The notes under the pieces are model-generated. The model was not told where the DNA came from, searched no databases, and was given only the letters and a program-made list of their open reading frames with translations. Both the position numbers and the translations under genes were made by a program. This document shows positions 45,463-56,361 of a stretch of DNA of 64,000 bases, one piece after another. How positions within the stretch are numbered: position 1 is the stretch's first letter; every line of letters starts with the position of its first letter. Source of the stretch: Slackia piriformis YIT 12062 (lineage in GTDB: Bacteria > Actinomycetota > Coriobacteriia > Coriobacteriales > Eggerthellaceae); NCBI RefSeq assembly GCF_000296445.1, contig NZ_JH815198.1, forward strand, positions 2,501-66,500, written 5' to 3'.

Positions 45463-46054
45463 ATGTATCCTTTCTATGCAGGGCAGGTATACCGAAGCGG
45501 CACAAGGCCGCGGTCGGACGAACGGTGCGCCATGCGACGCTGAAAAAGAGATGATTGCTGGAGTAAATGCCAAGTATTAGAGGGCTAAATGAATAAATCT
45601 TATGCACCTACACAATAAAAAAAGCGGTGTTGAATAGGTGTTTTGTATTTTCAAGCTCAATATTTTTGTGCAGTCTAACAAAAATATAGTGAAGATATTA
45701 TGTACCACGGTACTCCATTTTGCAATAGTGGTTTTGACGCAAGAGAGTAAATGTCTGGTTTTATGCGCAATACATGCATGAAAATAAAGGAAGAAAACGT
45801 CGTGGTTTTTCGAAAAAGGCAACAGTTTTACCAGGTAAATCAGGCGCATTAGTTCATGGAGAACGTTTTTGCGGCAGAAAACATTTTTCTGCATACAAAT
45901 GAGGGAAAAATGACGAATAATGCACGCGATCGGTAAGCGGCGTAGAGCGGGGCGGGTGCGGTCGTCTTGCGCCAGTGCTGCTGCGGGGTAAGGCGATGAA
46001 TATGACGGCGGCGTAACGAATGAGAAGAAACGAGGCGAAACCCCATGATTTTTC
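45463..46054. other. AT-rich intergenic region upstream of the ABC operon
   Basis: About 590 bases without a supported gene. From roughly 45580 to 45900 the sequence is strikingly AT-rich compared with the rest of the window, with several A/T runs. A minus-strand open frame (45577-46125) is rich in unusual residues and overlaps the groES promoter, so I reject it. The region must hold the minus-strand promoter of the transporter operon; several -10-like boxes are present and I cannot choose one. Confidence 0.5.
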
Positions 46055-46082
46055 TTGCATCCGCTGTCGGCGATGGTACTAT
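46055..46082 (+). promoter_or_regulatory. Promoter of groES-groEL
   Basis: TTGCAT (46055-46060) and TACTAT (46077-46082), spacer 16 bp; the predicted start lies next to the CIRCE element. Confidence 0.5.
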
Positions 46083-46091
46083 TGCTATCAG

Positions 46092-46118
46092 TTAGCACTC
46101 GGAGTCGTGAAGTGCTAG
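46092..46118 (+). promoter_or_regulatory. CIRCE operator (HrcA binding site)
   Basis: TTAGCACTC (46092-46100), nine spacer bases, then AAGTGCTAG (46110-46118). The left arm is perfect against the consensus; the right arm differs from GAGTGCTAA at both ends. It marks heat-shock control of groESL by the repressor HrcA, whose gene is not in the window. Confidence 0.9.
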
Positions 46119-46166
46119 CACTCACGAAGCCCCATTACTAAGGGTAGCTAGAGAGAGGACAAGAAT

Positions 46167-46457
46167 ATGAATCTCAAGCCTTTGGGCGATCGCGTCATCA
46201 TCAAGCGCGACGAAGCTGAAGAGACCACCGCTTCCGGCCTGTACATCGCTTCCGCTGCCAAGGAAAAGCCCCAGAGCGGCATCGTTCTGGCAGTCGGCGA
46301 GGGCAAGCTCGATAAGGACGGCAACCTGGTTCCCGTTCCCGTTAAGGTTGGCGACCGCGTTTTGTACGGCAAATTCGGCGGCACTGAGGTCACCGTTGAT
46401 GACGAGGAAGTAGTTATTCTTCGCTCCGAAGACCTCTACGGCGTTTATACCGACTAA
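46167..46457 (+). CDS. groES: Co-chaperonin GroES
   Basis: The 96-residue lid subunit of the GroEL folding chamber. It starts MNLKPLGDRVIIKRDEAEETTASGLYI and contains the mobile-loop region and the terminal VTVDDEEVVILRSEDLYGV, typical of the family. AGAGAGGA lies upstream of the ATG. It is the first gene of the CIRCE-controlled operon, 82 bp before groEL. Confidence 0.97.
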   Translation: MNLKPLGDRVIIKRDEAEETTASGLYIASAAKEKPQSGIVLAVGEGKLDKDGNLVPVPVKVGDRVLYGKFGGTEVTVDDEEVVILRSEDLYGVYTD

Positions 46458-46533
46458 ATCCGGGTTTTCCCGCTCTTCATCGGCCGTGGTCGCATGGCGA
46501 TGGCCGATATGCTTATGTTTCACAAAGGAGTGA

Positions 46534-48186
<1,653 letters not shown>

Positions 48187-48219
48187 GCTCCATGCTTACG
48201 CTGAAATCCAATGCATGAG

Positions 48220-48249
48220 AAAGAGGTCGCGCTTCGGCGCGGCCTCTTT
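48220..48249 (+). terminator. Terminator of groESL
   Basis: A 12-bp stem with one G-U pair (48220-48231 with 48238-48249), loop CTTCGG, ending in CTCTTTCTTT. Confidence 0.88.
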
Positions 48250-48580
48250 CTTTGCGCAGTAGAAATCTTGTTGAGGAAGGATGCGATGCTGAGGAATGCG
48301 GTGTCGGCCCGCGCATTCGTCCGTGATCATATGTTCTCGAGCCTGATTTAGCCAATCAACTGGCTTTGAAAAGGCGCATAATGCGTTTTTTCATGTCATG
48401 TATCTCCTAGTCATCGTCTCACGCATTCTGCGTTAGCGCATGCCGTACGAAAAATTTTCTTCCGAATGAGCCCCTTTCACGCACCGCGCAGTTTTCGCCT
48501 GCGTCCCATGCCGTTGTACCGTCTGCTTGGCCGCGAAAGCGCCGGATGCGAAACGATTCATGATCATGAAGGGGGATGGC
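48250..48580. other. Intergenic control region before the molybdoenzyme operon
   Basis: About 330 bases with no supported gene. A TTGAAA at about 48366 followed by CATAAT-like and T-run sequence near 48378-48391 could be promoter material, and a short dyad ACGCATTCTGCGT lies at 48421-48433. A 21-codon open frame from 48286 follows AGGAAGG but has no further support. Confidence 0.35.
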
Positions 48581-49372
48581 ATGAACGATTGGGATTTGCG
48601 CAATGCGGAATACGGCCGCGATGTTTCTTGGGGGGATGCCGACGACGGCATTGAGAGCGACAACGGCATGCTTGATCCCGCCGAGACGGATCTTGCATCG
48701 TCCGAAGCAACGCCTGAGAAGCCCAATGCGGGTGCTTGGTCTCAGGAGAAATGTCTCGACTTTCTTGAACGGGAAGTCTGTCGTCATCCTTTAAACAGGG
48801 AGCTTTTGTACAAAACTCTCGAACTTTGCCTTGATCCTTTGGAATTGAGCGCTCTCGAACAGCGCATGCTCTCGTTCCCCGAAGCAGCCCAAGCAACCCA
48901 GGACCCTTATCACCTTGTATGCCTCCTCGAGGATGCGGGCGGTTTACGCCGCACGGAGCTCGATGGAGAAGGCCGCGAGGTTACCGACCTGCAAAAGAGG
49001 GAGTCGACTGAAGACGAGGCGGACGATCTTGTGGCTTCGGTTCTATTCGAGACCACCGAAACGGGCAGGACGTTCGTGCGTCAGCACGATCCGCGACGTC
49101 GCTTCGCCGAACTTCTCGACGCCGAACCTGTTCGTAAAAACTGCTATATCGAACTGCTCGGCTTTTGCAACGAGCGCCCCCGACCTTACACCGAAATAGA
49201 AACGCTTCTTCGCAGCAACGCAGTGCTGCTTTCCGAGAAGAAATCTGGCCTGCCGTTGCAGCCGAGCGTGTTCGTCGACAAGCTTGAGCGTGCGGGGATC
49301 CTTGAATGGCGCGATGGCTGGTCGTTGTCGCAGGAGGGGAGGGGATGCCTGGACGCTTTGAGAGGTGAGTAA
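48581..49372 (+). CDS. Unknown protein leading the molybdoenzyme operon
   Basis: A 263-residue soluble protein. After an acidic N-terminus (residues 1-50) come helical segments (EKCLDFLEREVCRHPLNRELLYKTLELCLDPLELSALEQRML) and a C-terminal part with RKNCYIELLGFCNERPRPYTEIETLL ... FVDKLERAGILEWRDGWSLSQEG, which resembles a winged-helix fold. It might be a regulator or an assembly factor. ATG 48581 has AAGGGGG 6 nt upstream; ATG 48566 is in frame. The gene ends 32 nt before the molybdoenzyme, so it is very likely in the same transcript. Confidence 0.7.
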   Translation: MNDWDLRNAEYGRDVSWGDADDGIESDNGMLDPAETDLASSEATPEKPNAGAWSQEKCLDFLEREVCRHPLNRELLYKTLELCLDPLELSALEQRMLSFPEAAQATQDPYHLVCLLEDAGGLRRTELDGEGREVTDLQKRESTEDEADDLVASVLFETTETGRTFVRQHDPRRRFAELLDAEPVRKNCYIELLGFCNERPRPYTEIETLLRSNAVLLSEKKSGLPLQPSVFVDKLERAGILEWRDGWSLSQEGRGCLDALRGE

Positions 49373-49404
49373 GGATAACGTTTCTGAAATCGATAGGAGG
49401 AATG

Positions 49405-52209
49405 ATGCAAGAAAGAAACTTGACGCGTCGTTCTTTCGTGCAGGCTGCAACTCTTGCTGGCGCAGCTGCCGCAATCGGCGTATCGATGCCGAACGCCCTT
49501 GTTGAAACCGAACCGGCCTATGCCGACGAGCCCGTCGAGACGAAGGTCGTCAAGACGTCGTGTCACGGGTGCATCCAGATGTGCCCCGTGCGTGCTTATA
49601 TCGAAAACGGTGTAGTGGTCAAGCTCGAAGGCAATCCGGACGCGCCCGTGAGCAGGGGTTCCTTATGCCTGAAGGGCCTCAATCAGCTGCACACCATGTA
49701 CAGCCCTCGCCGCGTTCTGCATCCCTTGAAGCGTGCAGGGCAGCGTGGCGAAAACAAGTGGGAGGTCATCTCCTGGGATGAGGCGCTCGACCTGGCGGCC
49801 GAGCAGATCACGAGCACCATTGATAAGTACGGTCCATATTCGTTTTTCGCCAGTGTCGGTGGAGGCGGCTCCTATTCGTTCATGGAGGCAATGACGCTTC
49901 CTATGGCCTTCGGATCGCCCACGGTGTTCGAGCCTGGTTGCGCCCAGTGCTATCTTCCCCGTTATGCCATGGCAAAATACATGTACGGCGGCAACGACCA
50001 GTCCGTTGCCGACAACGCCGTGCAGGAAATCTTCAAGGTGGAAGACAACAAGGCGGACACCGTGGTTCTCTGGGGCGCTCAGCCTTCGGTGAGTCAGACG
50101 GCCGAATCAGGCCGCGGTATGGCCGAGCTGCGCGCACAGGGCGTCAAGACAATCGTCGTAGACCCCAACTTCAGCCCTGATGCGCAAAAGGCCGACGTGT
50201 GGCTTCCTGTCCGTCCCGGTACCGACACGGGCCTGCTTCTGTGCTGGTTCCGCTACATCTTCGAAAACAAGCTCTACAACGAGGAGTTCACGAAGTTCTG
50301 GACGAATCTGCCGTTCCTGATCGACCCCGATACCAAGCTCCCCGTCAAAGCCGAAGAGCTATTCGAAGACTTCGTCTCGCCGACTCCTGAGAACACGCCC
50401 GCCTACGTGTGCGTCGATGCTGCATCGGGCGAACCGAAGCCATTTGTGTTCTCACTCCCCGAAAACGCCGATGTGGACCCCGAAATTTTCGCAACGGTGG
50501 AAATCGATGGCAAACAGTACAAGTCTGCCGGCCAGATTTATAAAGAAGAGGCCGAACCGTGGACGCTTGAGCACACCGCCGAGAACTGTTGGCTTCAGGC
50601 CGACAAGATCGAAGAGGCCGTCAAGTTGTACACAGGCGCAAGCGTTGCGGGCATTGTCAACGGCGTTGCGTCGGACATGACCGAATCGGCGAGTCAGGTT
50701 CCGCTCGGATGCATGGGTCTCGATGCCATCATGGGCTATGTCGACATTCCTGGCTGCACGATGACGCAGTACGGCACAGGCGTAGTGGCCAATCCCACGA
50801 GTCGTCCGGTCACTTACCACAACGGCTTCGATGGCATGTTTTCCGACATGTATGGCTGCGGCGCCGTGGTTGGGCTATCGGACGAGGAAAACGCAGAGCG
50901 CATCGCCTCGTTCGACCCTGCGGTGCAAGAGCAGTTTGGCAGGCTCCTGCTCGACCGTCTAGGTATGAAAGATCACAAGGGCCTCTACACGTGGTGCCAC
51001 TCGCATATCCCCACCGTGCGCGAGGCGATTGCCACGGGCGAGCCGTTCAAACCGCGTGTGTGGTTCGATATGTCGGGCAACAAGCTTGCTATGCTCGGCA
51101 ATGCGAAGTCGTGGTATGACGTGTTCCCTGAAATCGATTTCATAATCGGACAGTATCCCATGCTGACGTCGTTCCATGTGGAGGCGGCCGACCTGGTGTT
51201 CCCCGTGCGTGAATGGCTCGAAGAGCCCATGGTGAACATGACGCAGCTTAACACCTCGTGGCTCCAGAACGAATGCGTGCATATCGGCGAGACGGTTTCC
51301 CACAGCATTCCCGCAGCGCAGGTAATCGCGCGCTGCAAGGAGAAATGGGGCGGCACGATGCCGGGGCTGACTCCGGGCTATATCGGCAGCGCGACCGAGG
51401 CCGAGGTGAAGGAAAGCGTGGCGGCCACGTTGCAGGCTCCAAGCTGGGAAGAGCTTATCAACAATACCGACAAGTACGTCCCGTGCGTCATTCCGCCCGA
51501 GGACTACTGGCACTACAAGCAGTACGAAACGATTGTGGACGATGGACTGCCTGCGGGGTTTGGCACCGAGTCGCGTAAGTTCGAGGTGTATTGCACCCTT
51601 CTGCTCAAGATGGCGCGTACGGGATACCCCTTCTGCTATCCGTACGAGCAGGAAGCCTGTGCCGACTACAGCCCGATCTGCACCTATATCGAGCCTGCGG
51701 AAAGCCCGCTCGATGACGACGAATACCCCTTTGTTCTCACGAGCGGACGAGTGCCGTATTTCCATCACGGAACCATGCGCCATGCGGCGTTCGCCCGCGA
51801 GCTGTTCCCGACGGCGGAGATTCGCATAAACACCCGCACGGCTGCCGAACTGGGCATCAGCCATATGGATTGGGTGAAGGTGTCGAGCCGCCGCGGCGAA
51901 GTACATGCCCGTGCGTACCTGACCGAAGGCGTCGCTCCGCGCACGGTATGGATGGAGCGCTTCTGGAATCCTGAATGCTACGACGAGTCCCAGCCGAACA
52001 AGACGGCCGGCTGGCGCGAGTGCAACGTCAACGTGCTCACGAAAAATGACGCGCCGTTCAATGAAGTGTTCGGGTCGTACACCAACCGCGGCTTCACGGT
52101 GAAAATCGAGAAGTCGGAGAAGCCTTCGAATGTATGGGTCGAGCCGCATGAGTTCGAGCCGTTCATGCCGACGCTTCAGAGCGAACCGCAGACGAAGGAT
52201 GTGTTCTGA
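49405..52209 (+). CDS. Tat-exported molybdopterin oxidoreductase catalytic subunit (DMSO reductase family)
   Basis: A 934-residue respiratory enzyme. The Tat signal LTRRSFVQAATLAGAAAAIGV is followed by an iron-sulfur motif CHGCIQMC ... RGSLCLKG for one [4Fe-4S] cluster, then the bis-MGD binding domains (WEVISWDEALDLAAEQI, WGAQPSV, TIVVDPNFSPDAQKADVWLPVRPGTD) and the C-terminal barrel (FVLTSGRVPYFHHGTMRHA, INTRTAAELGI). The molybdenum ligand is not certain; a cysteine in EPGCAQCYLPRYAM is a candidate. The substrate cannot be assigned: the family covers sulfoxides, N-oxides, polysulfide and, in Eggerthellaceae, catechols. AGGAGG lies 4 nt before ATG 49405; ATG 49402 is too close. Confidence 0.93.
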   Translation: MQERNLTRRSFVQAATLAGAAAAIGVSMPNALVETEPAYADEPVETKVVKTSCHGCIQMCPVRAYIENGVVVKLEGNPDAPVSRGSLCLKGLNQLHTMYSPRRVLHPLKRAGQRGENKWEVISWDEALDLAAEQITSTIDKYGPYSFFASVGGGGSYSFMEAMTLPMAFGSPTVFEPGCAQCYLPRYAMAKYMYGGNDQSVADNAVQEIFKVEDNKADTVVLWGAQPSVSQTAESGRGMAELRAQGVKTIVVDPNFSPDAQKADVWLPVRPGTDTGLLLCWFRYIFENKLYNEEFTKFWTNLPFLIDPDTKLPVKAEELFEDFVSPTPENTPAYVCVDAASGEPKPFVFSLPENADVDPEIFATVEIDGKQYKSAGQIYKEEAEPWTLEHTAENCWLQADKIEEAVKLYTGASVAGIVNGVASDMTESASQVPLGCMGLDAIMGYVDIPGCTMTQYGTGVVANPTSRPVTYHNGFDGMFSDMYGCGAVVGLSDEENAERIASFDPAVQEQFGRLLLDRLGMKDHKGLYTWCHSHIPTVREAIATGEPFKPRVWFDMSGNKLAMLGNAKSWYDVFPEIDFIIGQYPMLTSFHVEAADLVFPVREWLEEPMVNMTQLNTSWLQNECVHIGETVSHSIPAAQVIARCKEKWGGTMPGLTPGYIGSATEAEVKESVAATLQAPSWEELINNTDKYVPCVIPPEDYWHYKQYETIVDDGLPAGFGTESRKFEVYCTLLLKMARTGYPFCYPYEQEACADYSPICTYIEPAESPLDDDEYPFVLTSGRVPYFHHGTMRHAAFARELFPTAEIRINTRTAAELGISHMDWVKVSSRRGEVHARAYLTEGVAPRTVWMERFWNPECYDESQPNKTAGWRECNVNVLTKNDAPFNEVFGSYTNRGFTVKIEKSEKPSNVWVEPHEFEPFMPTLQSEPQTKDVF

Positions 52210-52805
52210 TGAAAAGATGTCTTGTTATCGACCTCGACCGTTGCTCCGGATGCGATTCCTGCGTCGTCGCGTGCAAGCACGAAAACGGAATCGACCTGGG
52301 AAATTACTGGAACAGGGTCGTTCCTGTCGGGCCGACGGGTACGTTTCCCGACATCGAGCAGTATTGGCTGCCCGTTCAATGTCAGCAGTGTGAAAACCCC
52401 CAATGCGTGCACGTCTGTCCTACGGGGGCGTCGTATCGCGACGAGAAGACCGGGGTCGTGCTCGTGGACAAGGATAAGTGCATCGGGTGCCAGTATTGCA
52501 TGATGGCTTGCCCTTACGGTGTGCGCATCCTCAACAAGAAAACCAATGTCGTCGAGAAGTGCACGCTGTGCAGCCATCTGACCGCTGACGGATCGGGCAT
52601 TCCCGCCTGCGTTCACAACTGCTGCTGCGGTGCGCGTTATTACGGCGATTTGGACGATCCAGAAAGCGATGCGTCGAAGGCGGTTGCGGCGGCGCTGGCC
52701 AAGGACAGCGAAAGCGTCCACCATCTCCCCGACCCGGGCGATTCCCACCCCGCAACGGTGTATATCCTCTCGAAGAAAACTGCGGAATGGAAGGGGCTGG
52801 TGTAA
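52209..52805 (+). CDS. Four-cluster ferredoxin subunit (DmsB-like)
   Basis: A 198-residue electron-transfer subunit carrying four cysteine sets: CSGCDSCVVAC, CQQCENPQCVHVCPTG, CIGCQYCMMACPYG and CTLCSHL ... CVHNCCCG, for four [4Fe-4S] clusters. It should pass electrons from the membrane anchor to the molybdoenzyme. No signal peptide, so it is exported with the Tat-carried catalytic subunit. Its ATG overlaps the stop of that gene. Confidence 0.95.
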   Translation: MKRCLVIDLDRCSGCDSCVVACKHENGIDLGNYWNRVVPVGPTGTFPDIEQYWLPVQCQQCENPQCVHVCPTGASYRDEKTGVVLVDKDKCIGCQYCMMACPYGVRILNKKTNVVEKCTLCSHLTADGSGIPACVHNCCCGARYYGDLDDPESDASKAVAAALAKDSESVHHLPDPGDSHPATVYILSKKTAEWKGLV

Positions 52806-53627
52806 ATGAGCATCCAATGGCCCTTGTTGGTATTCAGCCTTTTGACAGGCAGCGGCGGCGCGCTGCTTGCATTCACGGGCGTGGCCGAGGCGACGGGCGT
52901 CGCCAAGAAGACGCGCAACGCCGCCGTCGCCTGTGCGCTGGTCTTGCTGGTAGTGGGAGGCTGCGCAAGCGTTGTGCACCTTGCCCAGCCGGCGAATATC
53001 ATGGCTGCTGCCGCCAACGTGTTCAGCTTCTCGGGCATTTCCGTCGAGCTGATCATGCTCGGCGTCAACGTGATCGTGGGCGTGGCGTATCTGATCGCCT
53101 CGCGTAAGGAAGCGTCGTCTTCGGTGATGCGGGGAATTGCCGTGGTCGGAGTCATCGCGGGCGTCGTCATGACGTTCGTCGTCGGCAATGGTTACGTCAT
53201 GCAGTCTCAGCCGAACTGGAACACCGTCCTGCTTCCCCTCGCATACATGGGAAGCGGCCTTGCCTGCGGCGGCGCGCTGTACTGTGCGATTATGGCCGCC
53301 TTCAAGGAGGATATCGCCGAATTCAAGCTCGTCGGCGTCGTGGCGATTGTCGCCATCGTCATCCAGCTTGCGGCGTGTGCCGCCTACGGGGCAGTCGTCG
53401 CATCGGCGATCGACGCGGCTCTGTACTGGGGCGGCTGCGTCGGCGTCGGTTCGGTCGTGGCCCTGGCGTGCGCGATCTTCGCCCGCAAGACGCCTCTTGC
53501 GTGGTGGGCCGTCTTCGCGGCGGCGCTCGTCGGCGGTATCGCGCTGCGTGCGGCCATGTGGCTTGCTGGCACGGGATTCATCGACATGTTCTCCCTTGCG
53601 GCAGGAAGGGCCGTGCTCGGCGTATAG
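52806..53627 (+). CDS. Membrane anchor subunit (DmsC-like)
   Basis: A 273-residue integral membrane protein with about eight helices and little charge between them. The start SIQWPLLVFSLLTGSGGALLAFTG resembles DmsC, the quinol-oxidising anchor of DMSO reductases. It begins directly after the ferredoxin subunit's stop. It should take electrons from menaquinol. Confidence 0.88.
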   Translation: MSIQWPLLVFSLLTGSGGALLAFTGVAEATGVAKKTRNAAVACALVLLVVGGCASVVHLAQPANIMAAAANVFSFSGISVELIMLGVNVIVGVAYLIASRKEASSSVMRGIAVVGVIAGVVMTFVVGNGYVMQSQPNWNTVLLPLAYMGSGLACGGALYCAIMAAFKEDIAEFKLVGVVAIVAIVIQLAACAAYGAVVASAIDAALYWGGCVGVGSVVALACAIFARKTPLAWWAVFAAALVGGIALRAAMWLAGTGFIDMFSLAAGRAVLGV

Positions 53628-53753
53628 CGGCGAACGGGCGTTTTCGATGCGACGGTATTGAGGGTGCGGCGTCGGCGTTTCGGGGCGGGCCATCGCGGCC
53701 GCTTCGGCCTCGGTTGCGCCGACGCCGCCGGGTTTTGCGAGATGGTGATTGGT

Positions 53754-54515
53754 ATGGCAGGAAGTGCATTGCAGGAAAAAGAGCACGGCGTGCAGGCGGT
53801 CGACGCATGCGGGTCTGTGGCCGCCGATGCGGACGTCGAGGCCATGGGCGCGGCTTTGAAAGGCAGATCGGCGTTTTATCGCATGATATCCGCCCTTTAT
53901 TTCAAACCCCTTTCCCAGGAGCAGATCGACCGCATGGCCCAGGCCGATTTCTCAGCCTATGAAAGCGTCAACGAGGCGTTCGACAAGGGGCTTGCGGACA
54001 TCGGGCGCATGCTGCGCAAGCGCAACACCGGCACCAGGCAAGACCTCGCCGTCGATTTCACCGCCGCCTTCGCGGGAACGTCGAGCTGGGAAGGCCGCTA
54101 TGCAGTGCCGTATAAGTCGGTGTTCACCAGCGACGAGGGCCTGATGTACCAGGACGGCTACCGCGAGGTCTTCTCTGCTTTCAAGCAGAACTGCGTCCGC
54201 CGCCGCGACGGGCTCGATTATCCGGACGACCATCTCTCGTTCATGTGCGAGTTCATGGCGATTCTTTCCGACCATGCGGAAAGCCATATGCGCGCGGGCG
54301 AGTGGGTGAAGGCGCGCAAAGACCTCGAGACATCGCGCGATTTCCTCGATGCGCACATCATGTCGTGGTTCGCCGATTTCTCCGACCTGGCGCAAAAGAT
54401 CCTCAAGGGCCGCTTCTACCGCGGAGTCCTTGAGATGACGGAAGGCTTTTTCGAGCTCGATCGCGATGTGATGCGCGAAATGCTCGAGGAGGTGGAGGCA
54501 AGGAGGGCGGCATGA
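53754..54515 (+). CDS. TorD/DmsD-type molybdoenzyme chaperone
   Basis: A 253-residue cytoplasmic helical protein. The segments ALKGRSAFYRMISALYFKPL, DFTAAFAGT, VFTSDEGLMYQDGYREVF and the motif PDDHLSFMCEFMAILSDH match the TorD family, which guards the Tat signal and assists cofactor insertion. I chose ATG 53754 (GGTGAT 4 nt upstream); longer in-frame starts exist (53742 and 53658). The stop overlaps the next start (ATGA). Confidence 0.85.
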   Translation: MAGSALQEKEHGVQAVDACGSVAADADVEAMGAALKGRSAFYRMISALYFKPLSQEQIDRMAQADFSAYESVNEAFDKGLADIGRMLRKRNTGTRQDLAVDFTAAFAGTSSWEGRYAVPYKSVFTSDEGLMYQDGYREVFSAFKQNCVRRRDGLDYPDDHLSFMCEFMAILSDHAESHMRAGEWVKARKDLETSRDFLDAHIMSWFADFSDLAQKILKGRFYRGVLEMTEGFFELDRDVMREMLEEVEARRAA

Positions 54516-55207
54516 ACGACGAAAGCGTGAAAGCCACGGAATCGCAAACGTCGCCTGAGGCCGTTTCCGAAAAGCCCGAAAGCGCCGAGGGGCGCGCCCA
54601 TGCGCCTTCGAGGCGAATGTTCGTGGCCGGGGCCCTGAGCGTGGCGTCTTTGTTCGCCCTTGGCGGCGCCGGCAAGGCGATTGCGGGGCAGCAGGTGCTC
54701 ATGCGTCCCCCGGGCGCCCAAGATGAGGCGCGCCTTTGGGGCGCATGCATCAAATGCGACCGCTGCCGAAGCGTGTGCCCCGAAGGCGTGATCGACGTGG
54801 CCCACCTTGAAGACGGGCTGGTCAATGCGCGAACCCCCGTGATGGATTTCAAGAAGGGATACTGCACGTTTTGCGACGGCGCATGCAAATGCGCCGAGGT
54901 GTGTCCCACCGAGGCCATACGGTTCGGCTTCGATCCCGCCCGCAACAAGATCGGCATGGCCGTGGTCGATTCCGAGGAATGCCTGCTGTATCGCAGCGGC
55001 TCGGGGCGTTGTTCGAAGGAGTGCATCGACGCGTGCACCTACGAGGCCTTATCCGTCGACGACTCGGGGTATCTTCGCGTCGATGTCGATGCGTGCAACG
55101 GGTGCGGGGCATGCGAGCATGCCTGCCCCTCGTCGTCTTACGGGTCGTATACCGGCTCGTCGAGGCGCGGAATCAATATCGAAGCGTGGGGAGGCGATGC
55201 ATCGTGA
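54512..55207 (+). CDS. Tat-exported polyferredoxin (NapG/MauM-like)
   Basis: A 231-residue protein with a twin-arginine-type signal (SRRMFVAGALSVASLFALGG, residues 34-53) and then several iron-sulfur motifs: CIKCDRCRSVCPEG, CTFCDGACKCAEVCPTE, CSKECIDAC and CNGCGACEHACP. The family feeds electrons into periplasmic reductases together with a NapH-like membrane partner, encoded next. Start and stop overlap both neighbours (ATGA and GTGA). Confidence 0.88.
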   Translation: MNDESVKATESQTSPEAVSEKPESAEGRAHAPSRRMFVAGALSVASLFALGGAGKAIAGQQVLMRPPGAQDEARLWGACIKCDRCRSVCPEGVIDVAHLEDGLVNARTPVMDFKKGYCTFCDGACKCAEVCPTEAIRFGFDPARNKIGMAVVDSEECLLYRSGSGRCSKECIDACTYEALSVDDSGYLRVDVDACNGCGACEHACPSSSYGSYTGSSRRGINIEAWGGDAS

Positions 55208-56196
55208 GCGCGAATCGCGGACATGACGAGCAGCAGCGGCCCGGCAAGACGGGCCGTATGAAAACGTCGACGAAGCGCACGGTCGTCTTCGTGGTCGTGT
55301 TCGTGCTCGTCGGCGTAGGGCTGGCGTTTTCCACGGGCACGGGAACCCTTTCGGCCATCGGCGTCGGGCAGATTGCCGCGATCTGCCCCCTCGGGGCACT
55401 CGAGGCCATGTTCGGTGCATGGGCCTTCCTGCCGCGTGCGTTGCTGCTGTTCGCAGGCATCGCCCTTGTCGCGATTGTGTTCGGAAAGGCCTTCTGCGGC
55501 TGGGTGTGCCCCGTTCCGCATTTCCAGCGCTTCTTCACGACGAAGAAGGCGAAGGCGGCCGAACACGACGAACGCGTCCAGGCTGCGAAGAAATCCATTG
55601 TCGCATGGCGCGAAGGATGCGAAGAGCGCACGAAGCCTGCGCTCGATTCCCGCCATGCGGTTTTGGGCGCGACGCTGCTTTCGGCGGCCGTGTTCGGGTT
55701 CCCGGTGTTCTGCCTGATCTGCCCGGTCGGGCTTACGTTCGCCACGTTCATCCTGATGTGGCGGTTCGTCCAGTTCAACGAGCCCACGATCGGTCTTCTG
55801 GTGTTTCCCGCGATCCTCATCGTGGAATTCGTCGTCTTGCGTCGATGGTGCCACAAGATCTGCCCCCTCGGCGCCTTGCTGTCGCTTCTTGCGCGCGGCA
55901 ACAAGACTTTCAGGCCGACGGTCGATCGTTCGCTGTGCCTGCGCTGCGACGGCGTGGCGTGCGAAACGTGCGCGTCGGTCTGTCCCGAGCATATTGACCC
56001 GTACGCCGATGCGGGCGAGCGCTCCATGGTCGAATGCACGAAATGCAAGACCTGTGCGCAAGCATGCCCGGTGTCGGCCATCCGTTTCCCCTTGCGTCCG
56101 GCCGCGATGCGCGATGCCTCGTCTCAGAATCGTGGCGAGGCAACGCTTGAAAAGAGCGACGCGGCATCGTCCGAAAACGCATCGAGGCCTTATTAG
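55204..56196 (+). CDS. Membrane ferredoxin (NapH-like)
   Basis: A 330-residue membrane protein with five or so helices and iron-sulfur motifs: CGWVCPVPHFQRF after the second helix, CLICPVG, CHKICPLGALLS, and a soluble C-terminal pair CLRCDGVACETCASVCP and CTKCKTCAQACPVS. This is the NapH layout, moving electrons from quinol to the NapG-like protein. I chose GTG 55204, which overlaps the previous stop and has GGGGAGG upstream; an upstream open frame is out of register with any known protein. It gives the operon a second electron entry route. Confidence 0.87.
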   Translation: MSANRGHDEQQRPGKTGRMKTSTKRTVVFVVVFVLVGVGLAFSTGTGTLSAIGVGQIAAICPLGALEAMFGAWAFLPRALLLFAGIALVAIVFGKAFCGWVCPVPHFQRFFTTKKAKAAEHDERVQAAKKSIVAWREGCEERTKPALDSRHAVLGATLLSAAVFGFPVFCLICPVGLTFATFILMWRFVQFNEPTIGLLVFPAILIVEFVVLRRWCHKICPLGALLSLLARGNKTFRPTVDRSLCLRCDGVACETCASVCPEHIDPYADAGERSMVECTKCKTCAQACPVSAIRFPLRPAAMRDASSQNRGEATLEKSDAASSENASRPY

Positions 56197-56361
56197 CACG
56201 CCTCGGTCAACCCCTCTCTGCGCCCTTTCGCGGCATGTTGTCGTGGGGGCGCTTTCTTTTTTGTGTGTGCTCGACCCTGCTTGGCGGCGGATTACGGCCT
56301 TGACGGTCGTTTGTTGCGCGCGATATTTTGGAAGAGCGCTTGCGTCTCGAAGGGGGGATGT

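Noticed and set aside
45577-46125. 182-codon minus-strand frame between the ABC operon and groES
   Set aside because: It overlaps the groES promoter and CIRCE element, falls in AT-rich noncoding sequence and has an atypical composition.
48286-48351. 21-codon leader-peptide-like frame before the molybdoenzyme operon
   Set aside because: A good AGGAAGG precedes the ATG, but the peptide has no run of regulatory codons and no attenuator hairpin follows it.
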